Assembly (NCBI GenBank): GCA_016213775.1
Contig: JACQZR010000056.1
Coordinates: forward strand, 1-54,732
DNA length: 54,732 bases
Source: Acidobacteriota bacterium
GTDB taxonomy: Bacteria > Acidobacteriota > Terriglobia > Bryobacterales > Bryobacteraceae
Direction of reading: 5' to 3'
The position numbers were made by a program, and so were the translations under genes. Below, piece by piece: positions 24,401-31,823 of this stretch. A model generated the notes under the pieces. It was not told where the DNA came from. It was given only the letters and a program-made list of their open reading frames with translations, and made no database searches. The number at the start of each line of letters is the position of its first letter. Position 1 is the first letter of the stretch.

Positions 24401-27323
24401 TATCAACGTCACCCTTACCAATTCGGGTACCTCGGCGCTCACGATCAATTCACTCACGAAATCGAATACCGCTTTCACGCTCGCCGATGGGTTGCCTCTG
24501 ACCATCAATCCCGGACAACCTCGCACCATCACGCTGCGTTTCTCGCCCACCGCCGCTAGCACGATCACTGACAACTGGACGTTCGTCACCAACCCGGCCA
24601 ATGGACTACCTTCGTTTACGGTATCGGGTACCGGTGTGGCCGGCGGAAGTTCCACGGTTCTCGAAGTGCGCGCGGGCAATCCGTTGGCCCCCATCACGTC
24701 CTGGGATTTCGGCAGTGTTGCCGCGAACAGCCAGGGTTCGGTGACGTTCCAGGTGAACAATCGAGGGACCTCGTCCGTCATCGTGAGCACCAGTTTCAGT
24801 AATTCGCGATTCAGCCTGGGCGCACCGATTACGTCATCGTTCGCAATCGGCGCCGGGTCGTTTGAGAACGCACAGATCCTCTTCAAGCCGGTGGACGCTT
24901 CCGCGCAGACAGGGACTGTCACCTTCACGGCCGGTAGCCAGATTGTGCGCATCGAGTTGCGTGGCAACAGCGCGGGTGGGACCGGTGGGGGCACAACCAG
25001 CGCCACCCTCTCCGTCGATAAAGGTGACTTCGAAATCACTGCGGGCTTCCCCGCTGGCGGGGTCACCGGATCCTTTGTCAATCGCCTGACGCCGCCCAGC
25101 TACCCTGCAACATTGCGAAGCGTTCTCGTCTTCTTCCCGGCCGGCGAGTTGCCGCTGAACACACCAGTCACGATTCTCTCCGCGGCCAACTTGAGCGGCG
25201 CCGGCGGTCCGCAACTGACAGGGATGAGCTTCACACGCACCAACTCCACCATCACCGCACAGGAAAGCTACGTCGAGATCCCGGTGACACCGGTGACCAT
25301 CAGCAGCGGCGATTTCGTAGTGGGATTCTCGGCCGTGAATCCACCCAACGTCTTCCCAGTGGTGGTCGACACAGTCGCCTCCAAACAGCGGTCTTACATC
25401 AGCCAGGATGGGGCCCTCTTCCGTCTGGTTGATTCCACCAACATCGGGGCAGGCAACTTCGGTATCCGTGCCCGCGTCGATCTCGGCTCGGGCACAGCGC
25501 CCACCACTTCGATCACAGCATCGCCATCCAGCGTCGACTTCGGCCCAGTGGCGCAAGGGACGACCTCGCAGCCCAGCCAGATTCTCATCACGAATACTGG
25601 CGCCACAACCGTCAACCTGACACTGAGCACCGCGCCGCCTTACGCGGCAAGTCCCGCGTCCGTTTCCAGTCTCGCCGCGGGCGGCACGAGCACCGTGTTC
25701 GTCACCTTCAGCCCATTCAGCGCTACTCCCTCCACGCAGCCAGGAACGCTGACAATTGCGTCCGCCGGAACCGCCCTTGCCACGGTGTCACTCTCCGGTT
25801 CGGTCACCACTAGCGGTGGTGGAGGGACCCCTGGGGCCGGATGTGTTCCCGCCCCGGCGAATCAAGTCAGTTGGTTCTCCGGTGACGGTAGCGCATCCGA
25901 CCTCGGTGGGGGGAATAACGCCACGCTCGTTGGTGGCGCCACTTTCGCACCCGGCCGTGTCGGCCAGGCCTTCCAGTTTGACGGAACCACCGGCTACGCC
26001 CGAATCGGCAACCCTGCCAATCTGCGCTTCACCAACGCCGTGTCGATCGAGGCGTGGATCAATCCGCGCGCCACGCGTACTGGGGTTCTCTCCGCTATCA
26101 CCACGAAGTGGGCGCAGATCTTCGCCGACACCCCCGACTCCGATTCCTACGGGCTCTGGCTGAACACCACCAGCGCCGGCGTGCGCCTGTTCAGCGCGCT
26201 GCATCTCACCGGCGCCCGCGAGCCCAACGTGGAAGGTGGGACAATCCCACTCAACACCTGGAGCCACGTCGCCATGACCTACGACGGCGCTTCCGGCCGA
26301 TACACGCTGTATGTCAACGGGCAGCAAGTGGCCGCGCAGACTGTTCCCGGCCAGATCTTCGCCAGCAATCGCAATGTTCTCATCGGACGCGAGGATTCCT
26401 TCCTGACACGCAACTTCGATGGCCTGATCGACGAGGTTGGTCTCTACGGCCGTGAATTGTCCGCCGCGGAAATACAATCGGTGTTCAACGCCGGCACAAG
26501 CGGGAAATGCAAGACTGGTAGTGGCGGCGGCGGGAGTGGCGGAGGCACGCCAGGCGCAGGTTGCCCCAACGGAATCGGAACCAGTGCCATCCCCGGCCTC
26601 CCGGCGCGGCCCACCTGCGCCGCCTTCGACACTACAAGCCCGCTCGCTGCCAGCCTCGCCGGATTGTTCCTCATGAACGAAGGGTCCGGTGCGGTCACCA
26701 GCAACCTGGTAAATGGAAATACCGCGTTTTTCTCCGGAAGTGCTATCCCTGCATGGAACCCAGCCGATCCCTCCATTACCTTTCGCGGGGGCGCGTCAGG
26801 CAACAGCTTCCTCAACGCAGGCACAGACGCCGTGTTCGACCGCATGCCCGTCAACAGGTTCACCATCGTCGCCAAAATCAACGTAGCCACTCCCGGCGCC
26901 TACGGCATCGCCGAAAAGAATGACGGCAACTCCGCGGACGGTTTCCTCTTCGGGATGGAAGCGTCCGGCGATCTCAAGCTGACAGTGGAGAAGTCTTCCA
27001 ATATACGTGTCCTCGCTACGGGCGGCGCTATCCGTACCGGGCAGTGGATGCAGGTCGCCGTGACGTGGGACGGCAATGTGGGAACCGCAGCGGCCGGCCG
27101 GCTCTATGTCAACGGTGTCGAGCAGTCGAAGGTTGTGAACAACAATGGCAGCGGTACTCTCGGGTTTGCCGCCGCCACCAATCAGCCTTTCAGAATCGGA
27201 AGCGGCAGTTTCGACAGCCTCGGCTCCATGAACGGCAAGATGGCCTATCTCGCCGTGTACAACGGCCGCATCCTCAGCTCGGCGGAGATGACCCAACTCG
27301 ATGCCCGTCTGCCCATCCGTTGA
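21471..27323 (+). CDS. 1950-residue exoprotein with choice-of-anchor D repeats and two LamG domains
   Basis: Secreted or surface protein; the function is not established, but the LamG domains suggest carbohydrate or matrix binding. Seen in order: signal peptide (1-20); an N-terminal beta domain to about 210; a region of about 210-700 whose layout recalls exported zinc-peptidase-like proteins, but with the HExxH position read as QSLGE (477-481), so probably inactive; an Ig-like segment (WSGSDPSGKEITYTLLYSSD); choice-of-anchor-D/ASPM-like domains starting near 746, 853, 953, 1060 and 1342; a distinct beta domain at 1176-1340; LamG 1 (about 1463-1680), a Gly-rich linker and LamG 2 (about 1707-1950). 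GGAG lies before the ATG. No cell-wall anchor or type IX sorting domain is visible. Confidence 0.9.
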   Translation: MSMFRGIGFLLVVTASASAQLPIPLTPAAPRVVNVNDLSPGDGATLTSTPNADGSLAVTLSRPGQTGSGSFKIAPPASATGIDGSTVVSFSPAAEFNISGTWSGQSTSAAMDVYAGGTQLTACRTTFAATLRTNICRLSSVPTETVNGTRFAYIETVITVVFGIGAVEKALLVRFYFTLASDGCPAANADSAANSKPGPRATTTPSCTPQDLAVDNIVVVQSVQRFDLGNPLPLVPGKATLVRVFLKSLGENAKNIGLVTGTLSAAGFNSPVSALNDGVAVAPPRPSPDEQYHSLNFLLPEEWTKVRSLDLSATVKFDGPAEIHTDNNTKRFSISFDPSLDEYLIVDVFDICFQGKDGQECPEAAYAADAITRSAFPIAEDKLEFIAWGFLGGRIEWPGPIPKDESYEDQKLWNLADVYRTILKKARKNSRNHHVFFALPGRLQTLDAGTISSIFFDDDCPSVTGNCLERTQRYLAQSLGETLVSDYFSILRGSIDAYGWDSGNPNSIVRSTSPLRIDSDRGWFSPEFYERFAKAIRPSPVQPARLREATDSPDTLVVSGRLADFGNQGQLDPALRIPGAGAEMGTSGTFCVRLQRATGEDVDSCFDMRDPAKSSSPFTVELPYYADATRLSLIRRDSPSNELAFYTGGEAPVVSFAAPRKGDVWQGKQTLVWSGSDPSGKEITYTLLYSSDGGVNWLPLGIPTTQGSYLLDTTRIKGGTDVYFRVAASSGLATSITDVGPVEIRQNPRLEVDTPTVDFSNQTIGGIGVTGIRLRNTGTGPLTVTPTLPPDSPFSIFGSPRQITIGSGGSAEIAVRFRPGTAGQHEVPLTLTAPDSTTTGISLRGSAFSSPVPAIVTPASFDFGRVPMNTSRDVPITVRNDGRAQLRIQSVTSSSTAFQADPLNVDPENQAQLLVRVRPASAGVIAGRLTLRTNDPTRGTVTIDVTVTGDAPAGPAIALNPAPPYNFGNVTVGATGSINVTLTNSGTSALTINSLTKSNTAFTLADGLPLTINPGQPRTITLRFSPTAASTITDNWTFVTNPANGLPSFTVSGTGVAGGSSTVLEVRAGNPLAPITSWDFGSVAANSQGSVTFQVNNRGTSSVIVSTSFSNSRFSLGAPITSSFAIGAGSFENAQILFKPVDASAQTGTVTFTAGSQIVRIELRGNSAGGTGGGTTSATLSVDKGDFEITAGFPAGGVTGSFVNRLTPPSYPATLRSVLVFFPAGELPLNTPVTILSAANLSGAGGPQLTGMSFTRTNSTITAQESYVEIPVTPVTISSGDFVVGFSAVNPPNVFPVVVDTVASKQRSYISQDGALFRLVDSTNIGAGNFGIRARVDLGSGTAPTTSITASPSSVDFGPVAQGTTSQPSQILITNTGATTVNLTLSTAPPYAASPASVSSLAAGGTSTVFVTFSPFSATPSTQPGTLTIASAGTALATVSLSGSVTTSGGGGTPGAGCVPAPANQVSWFSGDGSASDLGGGNNATLVGGATFAPGRVGQAFQFDGTTGYARIGNPANLRFTNAVSIEAWINPRATRTGVLSAITTKWAQIFADTPDSDSYGLWLNTTSAGVRLFSALHLTGAREPNVEGGTIPLNTWSHVAMTYDGASGRYTLYVNGQQVAAQTVPGQIFASNRNVLIGREDSFLTRNFDGLIDEVGLYGRELSAAEIQSVFNAGTSGKCKTGSGGGGSGGGTPGAGCPNGIGTSAIPGLPARPTCAAFDTTSPLAASLAGLFLMNEGSGAVTSNLVNGNTAFFSGSAIPAWNPADPSITFRGGASGNSFLNAGTDAVFDRMPVNRFTIVAKINVATPGAYGIAEKNDGNSADGFLFGMEASGDLKLTVEKSSNIRVLATGGAIRTGQWMQVAVTWDGNVGTAAAGRLYVNGVEQSKVVNNNGSGTLGFAAATNQPFRIGSGSFDSLGSMNGKMAYLAVYNGRILSSAEMTQLDARLPIR

Positions 27324-27328
27324 TCGCT

Positions 27329-28165
27329 CTATTGTTGGGTTTCGGCGGTGGAGACGATCTTCGATTCGCTCTGGAACTTCCGGAAGCTGTCGAAGCGCAC
27401 ATCCACGTCGCCCTGCAGCTTCTTGATCAGCCCCAGCCGCGCGTCCAAAGTCACCTGCACCGTCTTCGGCATCCAGACTTCGTCATTCACCCGCGTCTGC
27501 TCCAGGAAGAACTTTGTTCCCTTCCCTATGCGCGCGAGCACCAGTCCGAAACTCACCGTGTCGATCGCCTCGGCATCAATGCGCACGAGCTGATACTCGG
27601 ATTTGTCCACCCAGAGTCTGCCGCGGAACTTCTTCAGAATATTCGCCCGCGGCACCGAGGAATGGAACCCCTCGCGGGGCGTCGCTTCGATCATCCATGC
27701 GGGCCGGCCACCAACAGCTTCCTCACCCAGCAATCGGAAGTTGTACGCGTTCGGAATCTCCTGCGCAAACTCGCGCTGCCTGCGTCGATCCTTTTCGTGC
27801 CCGGCCAGTCGTTTGTTCCGCTCCGCTTCCGACTCCTTTTGCCGTTTGGCCACGAGCTTATCGAGTTTTTCCTGCTCCTTGCGAAGCTTGTCTCCTGTGA
27901 GTTGTTTCCCGTCCTTCTCGATGAGTTTCTCGTAGCTTTGCCCGAACAGGATCAGAACTTCATGCGCTTCCTGTTCGGTCTTCCTGATGTTGCCCTTGGA
28001 ATCTTTCTCGCGCACAGTGGCACGGCTGATGTAGGTGTAATTCTTCGATTTCTCCCAGTTCGACTGATCGTGCGATACAGCGCGCTTCATGATCTGGTGC
28101 GGGTCCAGTGTCTGCGCGCCCGCGGTGGAAAGCAGCGTCAACGGCCCGAGCAGTGCGAACAGCAT
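27329..28165 (-). CDS. Exported LolA-like (outer membrane lipoprotein-sorting) protein
   Basis: Secreted protein of 278 residues resembling the LolA/LolB or outer-membrane-lipoprotein-sorting fold by its strand pattern; no named member is recognised. Seen: signal peptide (MLFALLGPLTLLSTAGAQ), a YTYISRATVREKDSKGNI strand pair, a long charged helix (about 80-130, rich in Lys, Glu and Arg), and a second half with AWMIEATPREGF, GRLWVDKSEYQLVRIDAEA, EVWMPKTVQVTLDAR, the usual cadence of these half-barrel proteins, in which 'GRLWVDKSEYQLVRID' corresponds to the reading of a lipid-binding sheet. It ends 5 bases from the convergent exoprotein gene. Confidence 0.65.
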   Translation of the reverse strand: MLFALLGPLTLLSTAGAQTLDPHQIMKRAVSHDQSNWEKSKNYTYISRATVREKDSKGNIRKTEQEAHEVLILFGQSYEKLIEKDGKQLTGDKLRKEQEKLDKLVAKRQKESEAERNKRLAGHEKDRRRQREFAQEIPNAYNFRLLGEEAVGGRPAWMIEATPREGFHSSVPRANILKKFRGRLWVDKSEYQLVRIDAEAIDTVSFGLVLARIGKGTKFFLEQTRVNDEVWMPKTVQVTLDARLGLIKKLQGDVDVRFDSFRKFQSESKIVSTAETQQ

Positions 28166-28222
28166 ATACGGACTAGACGCAACCGTACGTGGTCAGTTCC
28201 AAAAACGTCGTCAAGAGACAGA

Positions 28223-28984
28223 CTATTTCCAGAATTGAAACCACTTTCGCGAAGCCTCTGGATGAGGCATCGGTGGTAGCGGGTCTCCGGTGAGGGTGGC
28301 CAACGGATTCTCTACGCACAGCAGCCCCGCATAGTTGGGGCTGTACTTCCTGGACAACCACTCAAAGGCTACATCCATCACCGGAGGCCGGTGCTCGGTG
28401 TCATGCCCGTCGCTGGCAATGAAATGCACAAGGTTGCGTTTCAGCAGCTCCAGCGAGAATTGCCTCGCTGTGTTTCCAAACCGCCCATTCAACGATTGGG
28501 CTGTAACTTGAAGGTAACAGCCCTCCGCTACCCATTGCTCGAGTTGCGGCAGCCGCATCTGAAGCAATTGATTCCGTTCCGGATGCGTGATCACCGGGTG
28601 GATGCCGGCCTCTTCGCGCATGCGGCGGAAAATCTCACTGGTCTCATTGAAGATCAGCAAGTCCGAAAACTCGACCAGCAAGTAGTTCTTGTGGTTGATC
28701 GTATACTTGCTTGGGTTCGCGATGGCGTCCTGAATATTGTCGAAGGTGAGATGAAAATCGCACCCTTCAAAGATTCGCGGTTTCCCGTTGGTGGCCTTGG
28801 CAAGGGTGACCACCCGCTCGCGGATCAGCTCCGGCTGGAACTTGTATGTAAGATCCGCATGTGGTGTCGCGACAATATCCGTAGTCCCCGCCGCTGCCGC
28901 CATCTCAAGCATCGCCACGCTCTGCTCCAGGCTCTTGGACCCGTCGTCCAGGCCATAGAGGATGTGGCTGTGGATGTCGATCAG
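28223..28984 (-). CDS. CpsB/CapC-type tyrosine phosphatase (PHP domain), CTG start
   Basis: Manganese-dependent phosphatase of the PHP fold that acts on tyrosine kinases controlling exopolysaccharide synthesis in the cytoplasm. Seen: metal motifs DIHSHIL, VATPHAD, FEGCDFH, VITHPERN and ASDGHD, all kept. No ATG, GTG or TTG lies ahead of DIHSH. The first conventional start (28918, GTG) would remove the essential HxH, so the start is taken as CTG at 28984 (MIDIHSHILYGLDDG), eight bases after AGGAG and overlapping the TGA of the upstream gene (CTGA). That gives 253 residues, the normal family length. Transcribed after the YtxH and DUF948-like genes. No kinase or capsule genes are in the window. 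Confidence 0.85.
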   Translation of the reverse strand: MIDIHSHILYGLDDGSKSLEQSVAMLEMAAAAGTTDIVATPHADLTYKFQPELIRERVVTLAKATNGKPRIFEGCDFHLTFDNIQDAIANPSKYTINHKNYLLVEFSDLLIFNETSEIFRRMREEAGIHPVITHPERNQLLQMRLPQLEQWVAEGCYLQVTAQSLNGRFGNTARQFSLELLKRNLVHFIASDGHDTEHRPPVMDVAFEWLSRKYSPNYAGLLCVENPLATLTGDPLPPMPHPEASRKWFQFWK

Positions 28985-29487
28985 ATGAACATCTCCTCGT
29001 CGCTGGTAGCTTGTGCCACGCTCGGACGTCCACCTTTCAGCAACTGACCCAAAGCCGCGCGAATGCCCGCCGAAATGCCGGTGATTTCCTTGAGGGGCCT
29101 CATGACCCCGTTATGCACAGTGGCCACGGTCTCCTGAACCCGGCCCATGGTATCGTCGAGCACCATCTCCGCGCGATCCAACTGCACTTTGGCGCGAGAG
29201 GAAAAGTCAGTGAGCAGCGCTTCCACCGTCGCTAACTGAGCTCTGGTGGCATCCAACACAACGTTGGCTTTCTCCGTGACTTCGGTCAATTGTTTTCGGC
29301 TCTGTTGCAGTGTCATTTCCGCGTCTTCCAGCACCGCTTGTGCGCGCGGCAGGAACGCCGCCACCTGCTGTTGCAGCAGTTCAGCGCTTCGACGCATCTT
29401 CATCACAGCTATTCCCTGCAGCAACTGGCCCACTGCCACCATTCCAACAAAGATGGTCAGGAGGATAATCACGGTATCCTGCGACAT
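28981..29487 (-). CDS. DUF948-like membrane protein with long helix
   Basis: Bitopic membrane protein of 168 residues: one N-terminal membrane helix (VIILLTIFVGMVAVGQLLQGIAV), then a long alpha-helical cytoplasmic part with regular heptads (about 35-135) and a short C-terminal tail (LKEITGISAGIRAALGQLLKGGRPS). The pattern matches DUF948-type general-stress proteins, of unknown mechanism. The stop codon overlaps the CTG start of the phosphatase gene. The YtxH gene ends 26 bases upstream. Grouping with YtxH, another envelope/stress family, is common in bacteria. Confidence 0.7.
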   Translation of the reverse strand: MSQDTVIILLTIFVGMVAVGQLLQGIAVMKMRRSAELLQQQVAAFLPRAQAVLEDAEMTLQQSRKQLTEVTEKANVVLDATRAQLATVEALLTDFSSRAKVQLDRAEMVLDDTMGRVQETVATVHNGVMRPLKEITGISAGIRAALGQLLKGGRPSVAQATSDEEMFI

Positions 29488-29513
29488 GTACGATCGGTAC
29501 CCTTCGTTAAGTG

Positions 29514-29807
29514 TTAGCCTTCGCTCCCGGTCGCAGTGGTCTCACGGTAGGCTTGTTTGCCGGCCTCAACCGCTGCCTTCAACTGCTCCCGCTGGCTTTG
29601 TACGGCGCTCTTGCCTTTGTCGATCAGTTCTGTTGCTGATTCTTTCAGCTCCTCACTGCGGCGGCGCAGGTAATCCTTGCCTTCACCAGCTTTGGAGCGG
29701 ATGATGTCGCGAGTCTCCTCCCCCGATTTCGGGGCAAACAAAATCCCCACGGCCACTCCGATACCAAGGCCCAGGAAAAAATACGATAGCTTCTTATCTT
29801 CGTCCAT
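29514..29807 (-). CDS. YtxH domain protein
   Basis: Small general-stress type membrane protein (97 residues). Seen: a Gly-rich transmembrane helix directly followed by the YtxH motif (FFLGLGIGVAVGILFAPKSGEETR), then an amphipathic Lys/Glu/Ala-rich helix. The ATG at 29807 is preceded by AGGAAG with eight-base spacing; an in-frame ATG eight codons upstream lacks a ribosome site. First gene of a leftward unit with the DUF948-like and phosphatase genes; divergent from recX. Confidence 0.85.
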   Translation of the reverse strand: MDEDKKLSYFFLGLGIGVAVGILFAPKSGEETRDIIRSKAGEGKDYLRRRSEELKESATELIDKGKSAVQSQREQLKAAVEAGKQAYRETTATGSEG

Positions 29808-29873
29808 TGCGTTACTTCCTTTGCTGCCCATAGTGTACCATTTGATCGAAGCGGCCCATTAGCAGAACATGCC

Positions 29874-30422
29874 ATGCGAGTCAGGAAGAAATTGTCCGAA
29901 GCCGAGTTGTTTGACTATGCTCTGAAGGCGCTCAGCGCCCGCGCCAACTCCGCCGGCGAGTTGCGCGAAAAGCTCCGCCAGCGCGCCGAGAGAATGGCAG
30001 ACATCGACCCTATTCTCGCGCGCCTCAAGGAATACGGCTACCTCAACGACAAGCAGTTCGCCGAGAACTACGCGGCGCGCCGGCTGGAGAATGAGGGCTT
30101 TGGAAAATCCCGTGTGCTTTCGGATTTGCGTGCGCGCCGCGTTGCGCCGGCGCTTGCCGAACACGCGGTGAACTCCACTTTCACGGGCGTCGATGAGATC
30201 ACGCTCATTGAGCAGTATCTCGCTCGAAAGTACCGCAAACAGCCGCTCGGTGAAATCTTGTCCGAGCAGAAAGGACTGGCTTCCGCCTTTCGCCGGTTGC
30301 GCGGCGCGGGCTTCTCGGCGGGCAATGCACTGAAGGTGCTGAAGCGCTACTCCAAGGACCATGAGGCCATGGAGGCGCTTGAATCGTCCGGCGCCGATGA
30401 GCCAGTGGAGCCGACCGATTAG
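29874..30422 (+). CDS. recX: RecX family regulator of RecA
   Basis: Cytoplasmic protein (182 residues) that caps RecA filaments and limits recombination. Seen: three tandem three-helix repeats with ALKALSARANSAGELREKLRQRA, the typical first RecX repeat, followed by ILARLKEYGYLNDKQFAENYAARRL and FRRLRGAGFSAGNALKVLKRY in the third. The C-terminal tail is acidic (SSGADEPVEPTD). Length is usual. The ATG has no clear ribosome site. recA is not adjacent. Convergent with the VOC gene, one base between the stop codons. Confidence 0.9.
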   Translation: MRVRKKLSEAELFDYALKALSARANSAGELREKLRQRAERMADIDPILARLKEYGYLNDKQFAENYAARRLENEGFGKSRVLSDLRARRVAPALAEHAVNSTFTGVDEITLIEQYLARKYRKQPLGEILSEQKGLASAFRRLRGAGFSAGNALKVLKRYSKDHEAMEALESSGADEPVEPTD

Positions 30423-30423
30423 G

Positions 30424-30849
30424 TTACTTCGGGCCCAGCAGAGTCAACTTGTGCCCATCGGGATCCGTGAACGTGGCTCCCCATGTAGATGGAAACAACT
30501 CGCGAGGCTGCGTCAGGAACCGGCATCCCCTATCCGTGTAAACCTTGTGCGCGGCCGTAACGCTTTCCACCGGGAAGATGACCTCCAGCGCGCCAACCAC
30601 ATTGTCACCGGAAGCTCTTCCCAGGGGTTGATTCAACGCGATCATGATCTCGCCGGCACGAAACAGAGTCACTTCGCCGGGCTTGCCGCTGATTGGCAAA
30701 CCCAGGGTCTCTCCATAGAACAGAATCGAGCGCGCCATGTCTCTGACACCCAGAGAGACCATGGACACGCGTAATCCAGGCGCCGGTTGATGCATTGCAA
30801 AACCGGCGAGGGCAAGCAGAAAGGATGTGATCATGAAGTCAGTGTGCAT
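30424..30849 (-). CDS. Exported VOC (glyoxalase/bleomycin-resistance fold) protein
   Basis: One-domain VOC-superfamily protein of about 141 residues; the activity is unknown. Seen: hydrophobic N terminus MITSFLLALAGFAMHQPAPG, a probable signal peptide that is odd for this mostly cytoplasmic fold, then VSMVSLGVRDMARSILFYGETLGLP, the classical first beta-alpha-beta unit, and GATFTDPDGHKLTLLGPK with the usual C-terminal metal Glu/His region altered (no Glu). The start at 30849 has GGAGG with seven-base spacing; the ATG at 30834, overlapping the TGA of the upstream regulator gene (ATGA), is the alternative. Cotranscribed with the AraC regulator. Confidence 0.8.
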   Translation of the reverse strand: MHTDFMITSFLLALAGFAMHQPAPGLRVSMVSLGVRDMARSILFYGETLGLPISGKPGEVTLFRAGEIMIALNQPLGRASGDNVVGALEVIFPVESVTAAHKVYTDRGCRFLTQPRELFPSTWGATFTDPDGHKLTLLGPK

Positions 30850-31754
30850 GACTCCGCCTCCGCGTTCTTGCCCGATCTTGCGAATTTGCGGCGTACTGCT
30901 GAGGGGGGCTCCCCAAAGTGGGAACGGAACAGTCTGGTGAATGCGGACGTACTCGAGAATCCCGCGGCCAGGCACGCCTCCAGCACGCTGGCGCCACTTT
31001 CCAATTGCCTTCTCGCTCCTTCCAGCCGAACAGCCGTCAGGTAGGCATGCGGCGTCCTGCCGAATGCATGCGCGAAACCTCGATGAAAATGATAAGGCGA
31101 TAGGCACGCCTCCCTCGCGACGCTCAAAAGCGACACCCCGCCAGAGCTGTGGGCGTGGAGATAATCCCTGCCTGTAAGCAGCCGGCGGTAAAGCTCCTGG
31201 CGTGTGCTCTCTTTGGCCACGGGCAGTTGCGCCGCCTCTCTTCGCACTCGCTCATAGAACTGAAGAAGATTTTCCCCCAAGACGAGAAAATCTTCTTCGA
31301 ATCCGCTGGGTGCCAACTCGCCCTTGCAGCGCGGCGCCAGATCTCGAACGTGGCCCGCCAAGGACCGGTCCTGAACCGAATGCATCGCTGACAAATATGG
31401 CAACCCCGCTGGCATGCGGTACGGTTCGTCCAACGCAGACTGGACGGGGGACGTCATGTCACGGGCAATACTTTCTACAAAGCCCGCCGCGAAAAACGCG
31501 CAGCACGTCTCCACTGGCTGCTCCGAGTCGATATTCATCGAGTACAGTTCACCGGCCGCGATGATCAGGAAACTCGACGGGTCCACGACCAGCCGCCGTC
31601 CGCCCACGATCCACGCAACTTCCCCTTTGAGCACCGTCTTGATGGAAAGCGGCCCCGCGTAATTGTCCACGCGATGTCGTCTCGACCGTGCACGCAGAAC
31701 CACGTTGTCTTCGCCGAGTCGTGCTCCCAGGGGAAACAGGTAAGGTGTCTGCAT
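30831..31754 (-). CDS. AraC family transcriptional regulator
   Basis: DNA-binding regulator of about 307 residues. Seen: N-terminal cupin-like sensor region (about 1-110: VVDPSSFLIIAAGELYSMNID), a variable middle part, and a C-terminal double helix-turn-helix (LLSVAREACLSPYHFHRGFAHAFGRTPHAYL, then SVLEACLAAGFSSTSAFTRLFRSHFGEPPSAVRR) with all the AraC hallmarks. The start was set at the ATG of MQTPYLFPL because a strong terminator of the upstream FecR gene lies just before it; an upstream in-frame GTG is inside the hairpin. It overlaps the VOC gene, which is its likely target (inference). Confidence 0.88.
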   Translation of the reverse strand: MQTPYLFPLGARLGEDNVVLRARSRRHRVDNYAGPLSIKTVLKGEVAWIVGGRRLVVDPSSFLIIAAGELYSMNIDSEQPVETCCAFFAAGFVESIARDMTSPVQSALDEPYRMPAGLPYLSAMHSVQDRSLAGHVRDLAPRCKGELAPSGFEEDFLVLGENLLQFYERVRREAAQLPVAKESTRQELYRRLLTGRDYLHAHSSGGVSLLSVAREACLSPYHFHRGFAHAFGRTPHAYLTAVRLEGARRQLESGASVLEACLAAGFSSTSAFTRLFRSHFGEPPSAVRRKFARSGKNAEAESCTLTS

Positions 31755-31758
31755 ACAC

Positions 31759-31791
31759 AAGAAAAATGGCCGCCCCCATCTGGGAGCGGCC
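31759..31791 (-). terminator. Rho-independent terminator of the fecR-like gene
   Basis: On the minus strand GGCCGCTCCC pairs with GGGGGCGGCC (10 bp, one U-G) around the loop AGAT, followed by ATTTTTCTT. It lies 32 bases after the FecR gene stop and 4 bases before the AraC ATG, so the regulator needs its own promoter or readthrough. Confidence 0.85.
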
Positions 31792-31823
31792 ACTGCAAAC
31801 TTTCGTTTGGGGCTCTGCCGGGC

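Noticed and set aside
23250-25081. Long minus-strand open frames opposite the exoprotein gene
   Set aside because: They are shadows of a high-GC gene: low-complexity translations with no recognisable motifs and no ribosome sites.
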